Below are positions 23,145-35,016 of a DNA stretch of 64,000 bases, piece by piece. The notes below the pieces were generated by a model. That model made no database searches. It saw only the letters and a program-made list of their open reading frames with translations, and was not told where the DNA came from. Made by a program: the position numbers and the translations under genes. The first letter of the stretch is position 1. Every line of letters begins with the position of its first letter. The DNA lies in assembly GCA_038501195.1 (NCBI GenBank), contig JBBPUQ010000003.1, forward strand, positions 2,062,501-2,126,500. The letters run 5' to 3'. This DNA is from Nemania diffusa. Lineage: Eukaryota; Ascomycota; Sordariomycetes; Xylariales; Xylariaceae.

Positions 23145-25652
23145 TTTGATCAATCCTTGCAACCATACCTTCCTGTCTCCTCGACCAAGGAGAAACGAAT
23201 ACCTCGAGCTTCGCTTGCAAAGGGCGCTGTCACGAGCAACAACAACAATTAAAACACCTCTCTTCCTATTTCGTTACCCTCCCCTATCTTCTCTAAAGTA
23301 GATATTCTAGGAGTCATCATATGCGATGTGCCACCACGACGACTCTCCCTCGTATCTGGATTATGATACTCTATCTCAGACGTATTCATGTGCCCTTCCA
23401 ACTCGGCGAGAGGCCTTTCGAGTTTTTTACTCTTTAAACAATCCTAATTCCTATTACTACGAGGACTACTAAGACAGCTATGATAAGTCATCAGAATACC
23501 ACGCCACCCCTAGGAGGAGATTCACTTAGTTACATATATACGAAATAACTACGTCAATACCAGCTGTGAGTACTGTACTGAGTATGTAGGAACGTGCTTT
23601 TAATTGATATGTGGGCTAGGGTTGAGAAATTAGCGCAAGTGTCCTTGTCTATAGCTAAATGCCTGCTGCATATCACGAGTCAAATTCAACGTAGCCGATT
23701 TGGCGGGCATATAGTGGACTGTTACTCACCTCGCCTTCAGTGATAGAAGCCCCATTTTTGTGCGAGAACTCTTCGTTGCCTCCAAATCTGAAACCCAGTT
23801 CGACGGCAAGGTGACTGAGGAGACAACGTGAGATCTCTACTGCCTGTCTACGACTGCCATCAGCCCTTGTAAGCACTCTGTCTAAGGTTAGTATCGTCTG
23901 TAGATGCATCTACTCATATTAGAATGGACCCCCCTCTGCTACATCAAACTATGCACCTCCACCAGAGTAGTTCACGAGGGGCGGACTACTTAATAAATCA
24001 ACATTAGATACGTGTGTATCAAAAGATCCTTCATCTATTTAAGCACTGCCTCGCAACACTAATAGATTTACCTCCTTGTGAAATAGGGGTTATCCGGGAG
24101 GAAAGCGCTGCATTTTACGAGATCTATGGCTCCTAGATGCGCTGCAAAATAGCGAGGTTACTAGGAATCTAAAAAGACTAGCAAGTGTTATTAAACATGC
24201 CGGTTGTTGGTAAGGGTGGCAGCTGGGTCAGTGACGGCAAAGTGCGCTTCGTTCTATTCTAGCCTTGGTATCCCCAGCCGAGTGGCTATGGCAGCAAGAC
24301 TGGCGCGCGATAGCACTGGCCTTGGGAACCGTTTTGAGGATCTTGCTTCCTGTCGCTGCCGCTGCCGCTGCCGGGACCGGGTGGTTGTCTTTTTCGTCCT
24401 CATTTACCGCTCGGTCCGTGTCGCGCGGATGACCTTCAGCCGGGAACACTGACCTATTTGTGCTGGGGGTGGTAGAGACTCGGATCACGGGACCGGGTGG
24501 CATGAATAGGGGTAGGTGGGTAGCACCGGAGTCGGGTCTAGCAGGGAACCCCTTTCGGGCCCCTTTTCCGTGCTGTAGCGACGCAAGAACCGGCAGAGTC
24601 ATCAAGACTTTTGGTGCGAATACCCCAGTTAGAATTCAAGATCACCTACTAGCAGTGTATGGCGTATAGCATAAAAGAATTACTATTCAAAAAAGATGGT
24701 GGAGTTAAAGATTAACGTCCCTGACGTATACTCTTATCGGGTTGTTGCGGTAGATGCTTCAGATATAGATTGTGTACTTTCCGCAAAGTAGCGCCTTGTC
24801 TAAATATCCGGTGAAGCTAATCGAAGAATGAGAAAGAGGAAGGTGTCTCGGGTCGCGGGTATATTCAATTAATTAATGACAGTAATTTTACGTCCTCGCC
24901 TAGTTTCGCAAGGGTAACGTTGACCACGAAGAAAAAAGATATCTATTTTCGTTTGCATAGTTCACCTTCGAACATGTGCCTGAGTCTTTGGGTTGTGTGG
25001 GCAACGAATGTTCATGGCTGCTAATCACTAATGAATAATTAGGACATATAGGGGTTTGGCAGGATTATATTATTATGTCTCTATAAGCAGTAGAGCAGCC
25101 CGCGCTGGATTTCCAAGCTTCGGGTGACCTCCATACTACCTCAATATTCAGCGCATAGAGCGAATGCGAACTCGTTAAACGCCGGGCCTTGAAACCATTT
25201 GCTCATGCGGTAACTCAAAACTCCAAAACTCCACCCATGTCCCTGGACCGTCTGTCTATTTATTGATCTGAATAAAACCCGATTCTTCACCAAGACGGAC
25301 CCTATATCTATACCTCGGCCCCCGTGGCTAATCCATCAATTGCCAGTTCATTGGGTATCATGACGTGGAAAAGAAACCCATCAATATTTCTGCACCGTAT
25401 TGCCATGTATTACTTTGGGCATGATACCCATATATATACCCCCGTGTTCTTCGATATTATGGATCGTTCTTCTCGTACGTGATAGAAATAGTCCTTTCTA
25501 ATCGGTCGTTGCTTCGTAAATGCGTTTAACCATACTGGCCTGAATTCGACGGTGGAGCCTGACACGACGATAACCACGCGTCGAGAAAGGTGGTGGTATT
25601 CCCAAGCATATTGCACGTGAGGCAATCCATAACCACTCATTCATAACTGAAT
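23145..25652. other. Spacer without a supportable gene
   Basis: Frequent stops, with a few 60-125 codon frames. The one at 24228-24605 (minus) is driven by a CTGCCG repeat at about 24353-24378 and reads as low complexity. A short minus-strand frame at 23673-23909 has no recognisable domain. Nothing else was seen. Confidence 0.5.
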
Positions 25653-26669
25653 TTAAAAGGTGCTCCAATGCCAATCTCTAGGGACACTCATGGCTACCTC
25701 GGCGGGGTGTGGAGCTTGGGAGGCCTGGGTTATCCCGGCTGGAGTGGTAACAACAGGACTTGCGGGGGCTGTCTGAGAGACCTGCTTGACCGACGAACCA
25801 TCGCTGGATGCCTGACTATTCGTCCTACTGCGCCATGCTTGAAACTGGGCATAGCAATGTGAGCATGACCGACTCATGGTTCCCCTAGGATTGTAGTTTG
25901 CGTCCTGGTCGAGCGGGATGATGAAGGTGGAGTGCTGATCGCAGAAGATATTTCCGCATCTTCTGCAGTGGTGCCGCCTCGTCCAGTAGTTGAAGTGGCG
26001 TAGGCAGGAGGGTTCGTCACAGATTGTGGCCTCGGTGTCGGCCTAAATGTCATGTTAATAATTACTGCTTTGAAGGCGAAGAAAATGCAAGTGTGCCGAT
26101 AGTACGACTCGTAGGTCGGGGATCAGGCGGCGCATGCCTGAGCTTGGGAGTGAGCATACCTTCCAGTGTTGTCGCGTGGGTGGTGAAGTGGGCTTGGGGA
26201 ATAGATCTAAATTCCACTCGCTTTCCATCGACTTTCCGCTATCACCTGTGGATCGTCGACTGAGGCGGGTCCAGCCGCCCAGGCCGGGCAAGCTGATAAA
26301 GCTATTGGCAGAAGACATGGGTCTCTCGTCGTCGCGTACTGGCGTTTGCGGCTCGCCCTCGTTCTTGACACCGGGGCCTCTCTTATAAGGGTGCTCGGTT
26401 GGTCGCAGAACGGCAGGCATGTAGAGTGGGCGTAATCGCTGACGTTGATATGGTTTGGGCGAGGTGGGGGGGTCATTGTTATTAGAGGTGCTCAGAGGAG
26501 AGACCTGCTGGGATTGATAGCCTTGGGCTGACTGGTGCTGGTGCTGGTGCTGCGGCGGCGCATGGTCTGGTAGAGGTGCATGCGCATATGCGTGCGACTG
26601 GGGCATGTGTTGTAAGTAGTGCGACGGCTGCGCGTCGGCCAGCCTGGGCATAATAAAATCTGTCGCCAT
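25653..26669 (-). CDS. FYVE zinc-finger protein (phosphatidylinositol 3-phosphate binding)
   Basis: Exons 26669-26160 and 26042-25653, separated by a 117-base phase-0 intron, give 299 residues. The first 150 residues are disordered: His/Gln-rich (PPQHQHQHQSAQ), Pro and Ser-rich, with a basic stretch. The FYVE domain spans about 169-240 and has the full ligand set: the WxxD motif (WKAD, its codons split by the intron), paired cysteines in TICDEPSC, the basic RRHHCRRCG pocket, FCDQH with His in place of one Cys, and SRSCSHC. FYVE domains recruit proteins to endosomes and vacuoles. The Ser/Thr/Ala-rich tail has no further domain, so it is a small adaptor rather than a Vac1- or Fab1-size protein. 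The start is MATDFIMPRL. Confidence 0.92.
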
Positions 26670-26922
26670 CCCCCTTTTCCAGATGGGATGTGGCTGAAGG
26701 CACGTCTGGCCCGTGCTCGTGATAGGCTAGGTATTATGACGGTAACCTCGTTTAAAATTGCACGGAGGGGTTTCCGGTGAGGGTTCGGATATTCACGAGA
26801 ATTGCTTGCTGTCGACAACAAGAGGCGTCGCGAGGCGAAAAGAAAAAACCGCTAAGTAAAAAATAAAAACACCTTCCGAATAATGGGTATGTAATGGGTA
26901 TAAACGAAGGTGGATTATGCCA

Positions 26923-26974
26923 GATGCGTTGCGTTGCGATGCGATGCGACGCGACGCGATGCGATGCGCTACGA
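26923..26974. repeat. Degenerate GCGAT pentamer array
   Basis: About ten units of GCGAT, with variants GCGTT and GCGAC, lie roughly 255-305 bases upstream of the FYVE start codon. Probably a microsatellite in its promoter or leader. Confidence 0.85.
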
Positions 26975-27154
26975 TTCGGTGGAACAATCAATCGGAAGAG
27001 GAGGAAATATGAGAAATCGAGGCGAAGAAGGGCACCACCAGACAACAATATAAGCCAAGCCGACGGTTTGATTTGCCTCAGTTGAGTCTACCTAGCTAGG
27101 TAGCAAAGATACCTACCTAACCCAGGTAGACAGACAGACACGAAACCCGCGGCG

Positions 27155-27208
27155 CAGTTCAGTCAGTCGCTCAGTCAGTCAGTCGCTCGGCCAGTCAGTC
27201 AGTCAGTC
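27155..27208. repeat. CAGT tetramer array
   Basis: Imperfect (CAGT)n with two interruptions reading CGCT, followed at 27331-27360 by a TCGG/TTCGG array. It is near the FYVE promoter. Confidence 0.85.
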
Positions 27209-27330
27209 CGGGGCCACAACGCCGAAAACGTCGTGGTTCCCGACGAGAAAGCTTAACGCTCGTCTAGCTTCGGCTCGTTGCGTGTCACGTCTCAGTCAGT
27301 TTGGCGTGAACACTGAATAAGTGAGCTGAG

Positions 27331-27360
27331 TCGGTCGGTTGTTCGGTCGTTCGGTCGGTC
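27331..27360. repeat. TCGG tetramer array
   Basis: Imperfect (TCGG)n with TTCGG variants; the third simple repeat within 450 bases. Confidence 0.8.
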
Positions 27361-30300
27361 GATGTTTGCGCGCGAATAAGAATCGATTCTTTTAACCCTC
27401 CCTTTGCGCGGTTCAGCCACTTTACTAGCGGCTGGCAATTAATTGCACAAGATGTTGCTTGCCACTGCGTACCTACATACCATATCTAAGGTAGGTATGT
27501 GTAGGTAGGTATTGTTGGGGAAGGCCTAAGGTCCTAGGTACAGGTACTGCGTAGGTAGGTTTAGGTAGGTGTATTCTATGGCCGCCGCCTCTATGCGGAA
27601 TAGGTAGGTGGAGAGTATTGGAGAGGATGGGTTGAGAGAGGGAGGGACTAGGTATGTAGACAATAGCCGTATTCAAAATGCCCCCTTTCTTGCTTCCTTC
27701 TCTCTCTCTTGAGATGATGGGTGTGTGGTTTTTGGTGGCGGTTCCTCCAAATGAATAATAAATAATAAATAGCACACGACACTGGACAGATTCACGATCT
27801 ACTTAGAGGGAGGCTCCCCTACTGATAAAGGTTATTATTATTACTGCGGTACCTCCGCAATAGCCTCCATGTGGGCAGGGCCCTAGTCTAGGTGGTCCCG
27901 CGAGGTAGTAATGATTGCCAGATGCACTGTACTACCTAGTATACTGTATGGCAAGAACTGTACGTACTTTAGAGCGCATCCCCATTGAACTGACGTGGTC
28001 TAGGGCGCCCCTTCAGCGAACAATAATAGGCCGACACGGCTAACAGTGCAAGATTATACTTTCATTATTATACATACTATGTTCCCTATACTGTACCAGA
28101 TCTGGCATTAGATACCTATCAAACCCAGATAGTAACCCAGGTAGGTAGGTAGAGTAGAGGCAGTATATGTAGGATGGTTGCATCTAATTTAGAGACGTGC
28201 GTACAGCGTAGTACCCAGCCCAGGAGAGGAGTGTACCGTACATGTAGCTTGCAAGGGCGGTCAACGGCGAATGTCGCCGTCGTTCATGTCACTGCTTCAC
28301 ATGTACGCAGTAGGTAGCTACCTAGGTATTCCGACGCTCTATGCGTACTTACGTATCTCCTATCTAAAGATTGCGGTCACAACGCCCGGTGCACATCAAC
28401 TACCTATGTAGGTACATAATCTACCTGAACCAGCCCTACTACAACAACAGCACGCGAGCATCAGTTATATCTATTCCCATCCGTTATTAAGGCTCTAAAC
28501 TAGATACAGTACGGCAGATGTATTAGTTTACATAATAGTCAGTGGCCTAGCCTCTGGATACTGAAGTAAGTATTTTGTATCTAGAGTAGGTAGTGCAAAT
28601 GCTTTGCCTTTCTATTGTCGCTCTCGGCTTGCGTCGGTGGCGCCGAAACCGGGACTTCCACATTGCACCGTCAACTTCTAGAATCCAAAACGGGAACGCC
28701 ACTCGAAGCGTCCAATTCGTATTTTATCCAATGTCAATATTTAGCTGGTAAAGCAGAGTACCTAGTAGTCTTGTTGATTTTGTTATTTTGCACCAAATTT
28801 ACCTTATGAGACACACTTATTAACGTCGCCGCTAACTCTGTATTCTATTCGATCTATTATTTACCTACCTAGGTAAGTATAACAAGCACCACTTAGCTGT
28901 TCACTAGGTAGAACTCGGTAGGTATTTCAAGGACGTACAAGTAACAACGGCTCCTCTATGACCCCGCCATGACGGCGGTTTATCCGACAATCCACTAGAT
29001 AGGTACACCAACTAATAATATGTTGCTACCTAATCACAGAAGGTGGATTTACAAACGATTTTCCCGACTAGATTTTCTGATACATATACATACATAGGTA
29101 GGCAAGTACACACTATTCGTTATTCCGACTTGATTGGGTGTAAAGCTGTTCATGAAAAGTCCAGCTGTCTTAACGATCATCAACATACCGTCATACCTAC
29201 AATAGCTACTTGTATGTGGTAATACCTAACCCAATCACGCTCCACGCTTCCACTATCTACAAAATACCTAATGCGTATACAGCAGAAGCAAGGCACACCG
29301 ACGTTGGATCTGTCGCGTGCAACAGTGCGAGCAGAATGGGAGGACTGTCCCCTCACAGTGCCTCTGGTGCTGCAGGTTTATCTTTAGGTCGGCACTGATT
29401 GGATGTCCCAAGCCACTAATACGAGTAATGGCAGACTTACAGACGCCAAGAAACGGGCTGGCTGGCGCATAGCGCTTCGGTTTCTACTCAGGTATGTAAG
29501 TATGTACTTTAGTAGGTATGGCGCCTACGCATATACTGTGTGTCCTCGCGCGCTTCACGCGCATGCGAATTAGAATATGGATTTACTAATAGTTATGAAA
29601 TCGCGCGTGTCTTAAGACTATAGGATGAGCGATTTGTGACATGTTAGCATCTCCCGCACGCCGGAGGCCTTCGCGCTTCCGTAGCACGAGCCTAAATCCT
29701 TTGTGTACTGACATACAGAAGTACTGCAGGAGATAACACACCTAAAGAGGAACGGCGGGGCCCAAAGACCCTGGACCCGACAAGCGCGAACTGCAAGTGG
29801 GCCGAGTAGTGGCGTTCTTATCACTCGTGTCTGATTGGCTCCTTGGGGACAGAGGATATTCAAGGAAGCCGACGCATACGCATACCTACCTAGACTGCCG
29901 GCTTCGTTGGTTCTCGAACTTCAAAGCGCATTCGAGACCGTGAATCTGGCATCATCCTGAATCGCTTACAACCCTGCTTCGATAGTACACCTAGCCTTTG
30001 TAAAAATATCGACGTATGTGTGTGTATGTGTATGCATAGTCGATTACTCTTCGGCAGCATGAGATCAAGTATCGTAGGCCATAGGCGTCAACGCCTTCCC
30101 ATGTCATAACTAAAATAGAACGGGTTGTTCCGAATGCCAAAACCATGCATGGACATAAAATAGTAGTTATTTGTAGCCACGATTCTGTCCAATTCTTCAT
30201 ATGGGCGGTGACGTATAGACCGCTCCCACTATTATACTCTAGCTGCTATCTATCTGCATTATCATCTCGCTATGCTTTGCATCCGGCCCAACCAGCAGCC

Positions 30301-30421
30301 ACATTCTCACGTGGTATGATTCTAATGTCTGTGAGACGCAAATGGTTGCTAGCCCACAGAGAGGTGCGTCAGCTCAGACACCCATCATGATGCGTAGCCA
30401 ACGATAATATGAATTCTCCCT

Positions 30422-32563
30422 CTAGGTTGATGAGCCATCATGCATGCCATCGATCCATCGTCCACTCTTACCGCCTTCCTTCAATACAACCCTGAGACCT
30501 TCGATGCTCATCCCCTTGTCCACCGCCTTGCACATGTCGTAGATGGTCAGGGCCGCCGTAGAAGCAGCAGTCAATGCTTCCATTTCCACTCCGGTCTTGC
30601 CCTCGCAAGCGACAGTCGCCTCGATATTCACGCGGCCGGCATCATCCTGGCCTTGTACGACTTCTAGGTCCACGGCCACTTTAGATAGTGGAATGGGATG
30701 GCAAAGTGGTATGAGGTCTGATGTCTTCTTTGCAGCCATTATCCCAGCGACACGTGCCACGCCCAGAACATCGCCTTTCAAGATTTGGTTTTCCTGTACC
30801 AGGCGGCAGGCCGTCCTGTCCGTGAATCGAACACTACAGATAGCTTTGGCCAGCCGCTTACTTGGCACTTTATCTGAGATAGAAACCATGTGGGCGGCAC
30901 CCGACTTGGAAACATGTGTTAACTTTTCTCCGTCCTCTTGACGCCCGAGGTACCGGCGTGTGCTGGAAAGACAACGAAGCTGTTGTAGGTGCATGTGGCT
31001 TCGTGGTAAGGGTGGTAATGATGATAAGCAGCTGAATAGGGGTGAACCTTGGGCAATAAGGTCCGTTAGTGGGCCTTGGTGAGGTATTCGACTGCGGCTT
31101 TGAAACTGCCTGCTCTGTGTATCTGCCAGATGAACCGTTCAGCTTGAGCCTACAGGGAAGGCCTATACCAAACACACTTCCTGATGCAGACTTCACTCGT
31201 CTTTGCCGGCAGCGAGGGATGTTCACCCACCTATCAGGATCATCGGTCGATTCTTCATATGTTCTAGTTCGCCAATTCCCGCGTGCTTCTCCTTCTTTCT
31301 CTTTACCGCCAAGCCGATCACATTCAAGAGCTCTTCCTCATTTGGGGCCAGAGTAGGTGTTGCGGAGCCATCTGTCAGACTTTGTCTTCTGTCCATCTCA
31401 ACCTGTTTCATGGCCTCGAGGGCTGCCTCGTCAATTGGCTCCCCGTTGTTAGATTGCCTTAGAATATCTCGTAGTGAAACCTCGGCATTGCCAAAGAGGC
31501 ATACTTTGAGGTTCCCATCGCTCGTAATGCGAAGCCGGTTACACGTCCCACAGAAGTTGTGTGTCATGCTAGTAATGAAGCCGAGACTGCCTACAAAACC
31601 CGGGATTCTGTAGGTCTTGCTCGTGTCGTTTTTGTGACCTTGCACCCTTTCGAGGTGTGGGTATTTCTCTCTTATGAGGTCCAACATCTCTGAGTAACTG
31701 AACATCTTGCCCTGGTTCCACTTGTTGCCATCAAATGGCATGTACTCAATGAACCTTACTTCGATATCTCTCTCGCGTGTCATCTCGACGAATGGCATGA
31801 TCTCCGTGTCGTTGATGCCCCTCATGACAACGCAATTGATCTTTAATTTGATACCCGCGCCGTGCTTGTTAAGTTCCAGGACTCTCTCTATGCTCTTCAT
31901 GACAGCATCAAACCCTTTTCGTCTGGTCATTATTTGGAACTGCCACGGATCGAGCGTGTCGAGACTTAAATTAACGCCGGTCAAGCCTGCTTCAACCATT
32001 CCCTCCAACTTGCGATGAAGAGCCAATCCATTGGTCGTCAAGCACAACTCCCGAAGTCCTTGAGACCGAAGGGCTCCGATCTGCCCCATCAATGGTAAAA
32101 TGTCTCTCCTGACTGTTGGCTCGCCACCTGTGAGGCGAATCTTGGTAACGCCCTGAGAGACGAACAGTGATGAAAGCATGATGATTTCGGGTGTCGTCAG
32201 CAGGTCCTTTGGTGGCGACAAAGGGACGCCTTCCTCGGGCATGCAGTAAACGCATCGCAGGTTGCATCTCTCTGTGAGTGAGATGCGTAGATAATCATGC
32301 TGCCGGTGAAAAGTGTCAACAAGAAAGTCGGAGAAGGGCCTGCCATCCTGGATGAGCGCTCGATGCGATGTGCGCCTCGGTAACGATAAGTTGGAGGGAG
32401 CGGTTGGGGTACTGTGGCCGGCTGTAGTAGTGGCGGCTGTAGCAACATGCCGCATGAGCACGATATGCCGTCGAACCCTGGACTTCGGTATCGGCCCCGG
32501 CCCCGGCACCGGCACGGGTCCTAAAGACCTGATTGACCGAGCCGGGGAGGTCAGTGGCGGCAT
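30422..32563 (-). CDS. cnxABC: Molybdenum cofactor biosynthesis MoaA-MoaC fusion (cnxABC type)
   Basis: Makes cyclic pyranopterin monophosphate from GTP, the first step of molybdenum cofactor synthesis needed by nitrate reductase. Exons 32563-31231 and 31122-30422 (108-base intron, phase 1) give 677 residues. The N-terminus (MPPLTSPARS, Arg-rich, no acids) looks like a mitochondrial presequence, followed by a Gly-Pro repeat. The MoaA domain has the radical SAM cluster CNLRCVYC (Cys100, 104, 107) and the C-terminal cluster loop FCGTCNRLRI. The MoaC domain, about 520-670, has LCHPIPLSKV, GKTGVEMEALTA and DMCKAVDKGM. If the intron is kept, the MoaA frame ends at 31223 in Gly-Gly; if spliced, Gly-Gly is lost and MoaC is fused. 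Bifunctional fusion is known for Aspergillus cnxABC. ATG 32563 is chosen because the frame upstream starts only with GTG. Acceptor choice is inferred; the domains are certain. Confidence 0.9.
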
Positions 32564-33289
32564 GGTAGGAAAGTAGTAGAAAGAGAAACGGAGGATTGTC
32601 AGTATGGTAACCACGCATATTTTAGGTCACTTGTTTATTTTAATAGAGTATGATTTTTAGAGTATCGTGACGGATAGCCATCACGATTATGCGGAGGTGT
32701 GACGCAGATGGAGCTATTAATGAGTTCTCTTTGCCACTGCTTTTAGGCTCCGATGCAAATTCATGAGGTAAGCAACAAGTGGGACTTCACGATAGGTACC
32801 TATCGAGAAGTATTCTATTCTGTAGAGAACGGTAAAACGGAGATATCGGTCGGTCGGTACCACCTATAATTGGACGTGGACGCGTGGGTCCCCGACGCGA
32901 TACATCGGTACCTACCTTAGACGGGTAGTCTACCGGGTAGGAGGCGTCTTTACATCGATGATTTCCATCGTGAGTCTTCACTTCACCATATCCCAAAAAG
33001 AAAAGAAAAACCTGGAGCTTCCTCTCTTGGCTTTAGTGTCCAATTTAATCAACCGGTTGGCTCTTTCGGCATCGTCTTTTTACCAAGCCGCTGTTTTTCC
33101 GTAGCGAGACCACTGCCGCATCTTGACCGGTCCAATTGATTGAAACCGGAGTACCAAATGAGACCAAGCACGATACGGCCATACCCATCGTGTGCTTACA
33201 TCAATACGAGGCCGAAGCCGAAGCCGAGGTCGAGGGCTTAGTCTCTGTCTCCTCCACCGAACACTGGCCATCAATGAGGACCTAGCACC
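32564..33289. promoter_or_regulatory. Divergent promoter region, cnxABC and WRAP73
   Basis: 726 bases between two genes transcribed outward. TAGGTACCTA-like words occur near 32797 and 32910. A CGAAGC-type repeat lies at 33209-33235. I did not see a convincing GATA-factor cluster, which would have been expected for nitrogen control. Site calls are not possible by eye. Confidence 0.5.
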
Positions 33290-35016
33290 ATGCATTTCAC
33301 CAAATCCTTTAAATGTACCGCCCCTCCCCGAACCCCCCGGGTCTCCCGCCCCTCAGGCCTATCTCACCTTCACACACATCTCTATCTAGTCGCTTTAGAC
33401 ATATGCATGGAATGCTGACCTTCTCACACCAACAGCCTCTCCCCACAGCAGCCCGAGTCCCGATGGGAAATATGTGGCCACCTTATTACCAACTAGTATC
33501 ACCATCCGGTCCGTTGCGTCACTGGACATTATTCGGACTGTCAAATTGGCTTCAGACCTGGCCGGCAATGTGACGGCCTTTGTATGGTCACCGTCTTCTA
33601 CTAGAGTCCTGGTTGCTGTCGCCGACGGGTTCCATGTTTTCTCTGTACTGAGTGGTGATTTCCATGGCCTTGTGCAGATTCCACAACCACTGGCCACTAA
33701 ACCAGCATTTGTCAGGTTCGGTGCTACCGACGATGAAGCCTGCATATTCTCTCCTGTTGGCATCAAGCTGACTATAGTCAATCTCGTCTCGTCCAAAGCC
33801 GTGGAAATCAGCAATCCGAAACTCTTCAGCGCTGTGTCAGCATCAAGGGGGTGTTCATTTCGATCAGGAAGCTATCATCTGGCCCTACTCACGCGGGCCG
33901 CAGGCAAGGACATAATTAGTGTCCATTCTGCAGATACGCGTGAGATCCAGAGATCTTGGTATCCAGACACCGTCGATGCTCAAGCCTTAGCATGGACGCC
34001 AGATGGGAGATGGTTGGTAGTGTGGGATTCCCCAGCTCATGGTACTAGGGTACTTTTCTATACTCATGATGGCCACGTCCTCAAAGACTGGCGTGGCGAC
34101 TATCCGCACTCCTCATTGGACGACATGGATAAATACGGAACTGGCGTTAAGACTCTATCATTCAGCCCAAATGGGCGATACACAGTCGTAGCCGATGGGT
34201 CCAGTCGCATCTCCATACTCAACACTCGATTAGTAGAGGAGGTGCGGCTCCATCATGCCCTGACCGTTGAGCCTAAGGAAACGCTGCAGGTATGTGTTCA
34301 CTAATCTCATCAGATTATGGCGTCTTGATCTGCTAACTAGAATCGAGATCTGGCAAGAAAAGCTTGATCTACGTATTGGGCAACGAGCTATCCCGTCCTT
34401 TATTAAAGCCACGCAAGCCGTGAGCCCACCAGGCCTATCGCCGAACACTATTTCGGACATACGACATGGCTGCAATCTTGCCAAATTCGATTCTTCATCC
34501 TCCCTCTTAGCGTCGCGACTTGATGATGCACCGAGCACGATCTGGATTTGGGATATTCCCACATCTGAGCTTCGAGCGGTGCTAATGTACCATGCAAATG
34601 TTATAAAAGTCGAGTGGCATCCCTCACAGCCAGAGTTATTGCTCATAAGATGCGAAGGCGAAGGATATAGTAGCCTCGTATTTGCCTGGGATCCCCTTAG
34701 CAACGGCCCGCGTCCGATTGACTTTTCTCGCCAATTACCAAGCGGTAAGGTTACTGGCCGGGCTGATGCCACATGGTTGGAGACTACCACTGAAGCTGCA
34801 GCTATATTCTTCACCGATCATGCAAAGTACATATTACTTTCTCTCGCTGACGTCGACGAAGAGGTCGCTCTACCATGGGCAACACATGCGAATATGCACA
34901 CGCCAACAGATTTAAATATCTCAAATGACTTGGATGATAACAATAGCACTGATATTGATGAGGGGATAAGCCAGCTTGATGATACATTCCACTTTAAGAA
35001 ATCGCCTTTGCAATGA
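33290..35016 (+). CDS. WRAP73/Wdr8-like WD-repeat protein
   Basis: Likely the fungal Wdr8/WRAP73 protein, which in fission yeast and animals works with Msd1/SSX2IP to anchor microtubule minus ends at spindle poles. Exons 33290-33314, 33436-34289 and 34348-35016 give 515 residues in one frame. The tiny first exon encodes MHFTKSFK plus one base. Its intron has the branch site GCTGAC, and the second intron has GCTAAC; the acceptor at 34347 rather than 34340 is required to keep frame. WD-type blades appear as SPSPDGKYVATLL near the start, AWTPDGRWLVVWD, SFSPNGRYTVVADGSS and STIWIWDI. The acidic tail has Asp-rich DLDDNNSTDIDEG. Family assignment rests on overall blade pattern and length, so the orthology is probable rather than proven. 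Confidence 0.82.

Larger units (their letters stand above)
26670..30421. other. Spacer rich in simple repeats and TACCTA words
   Basis: The first 750 bases, upstream of the FYVE gene, contain three separate tandem arrays (listed separately) and probably its promoter. From 27080 to 29520 the words TACCTA, TAGGTA and their palindromic joins recur every few hundred bases. (TG)n-like sequence lies at 30010-30035. Open frames are short and unsupported. Confidence 0.5.

Noticed and set aside
24228..24605. 125-codon minus-strand frame
   Set aside because: Ala-rich run comes from a CTGCCG microsatellite; no domain or good start.
34290..34347. Frame break in the WRAP73-like gene
   Set aside because: Using the AG at 34346-34347 instead of the nearer TAG at 34338-34340 keeps phase 0, so no lesion is needed.
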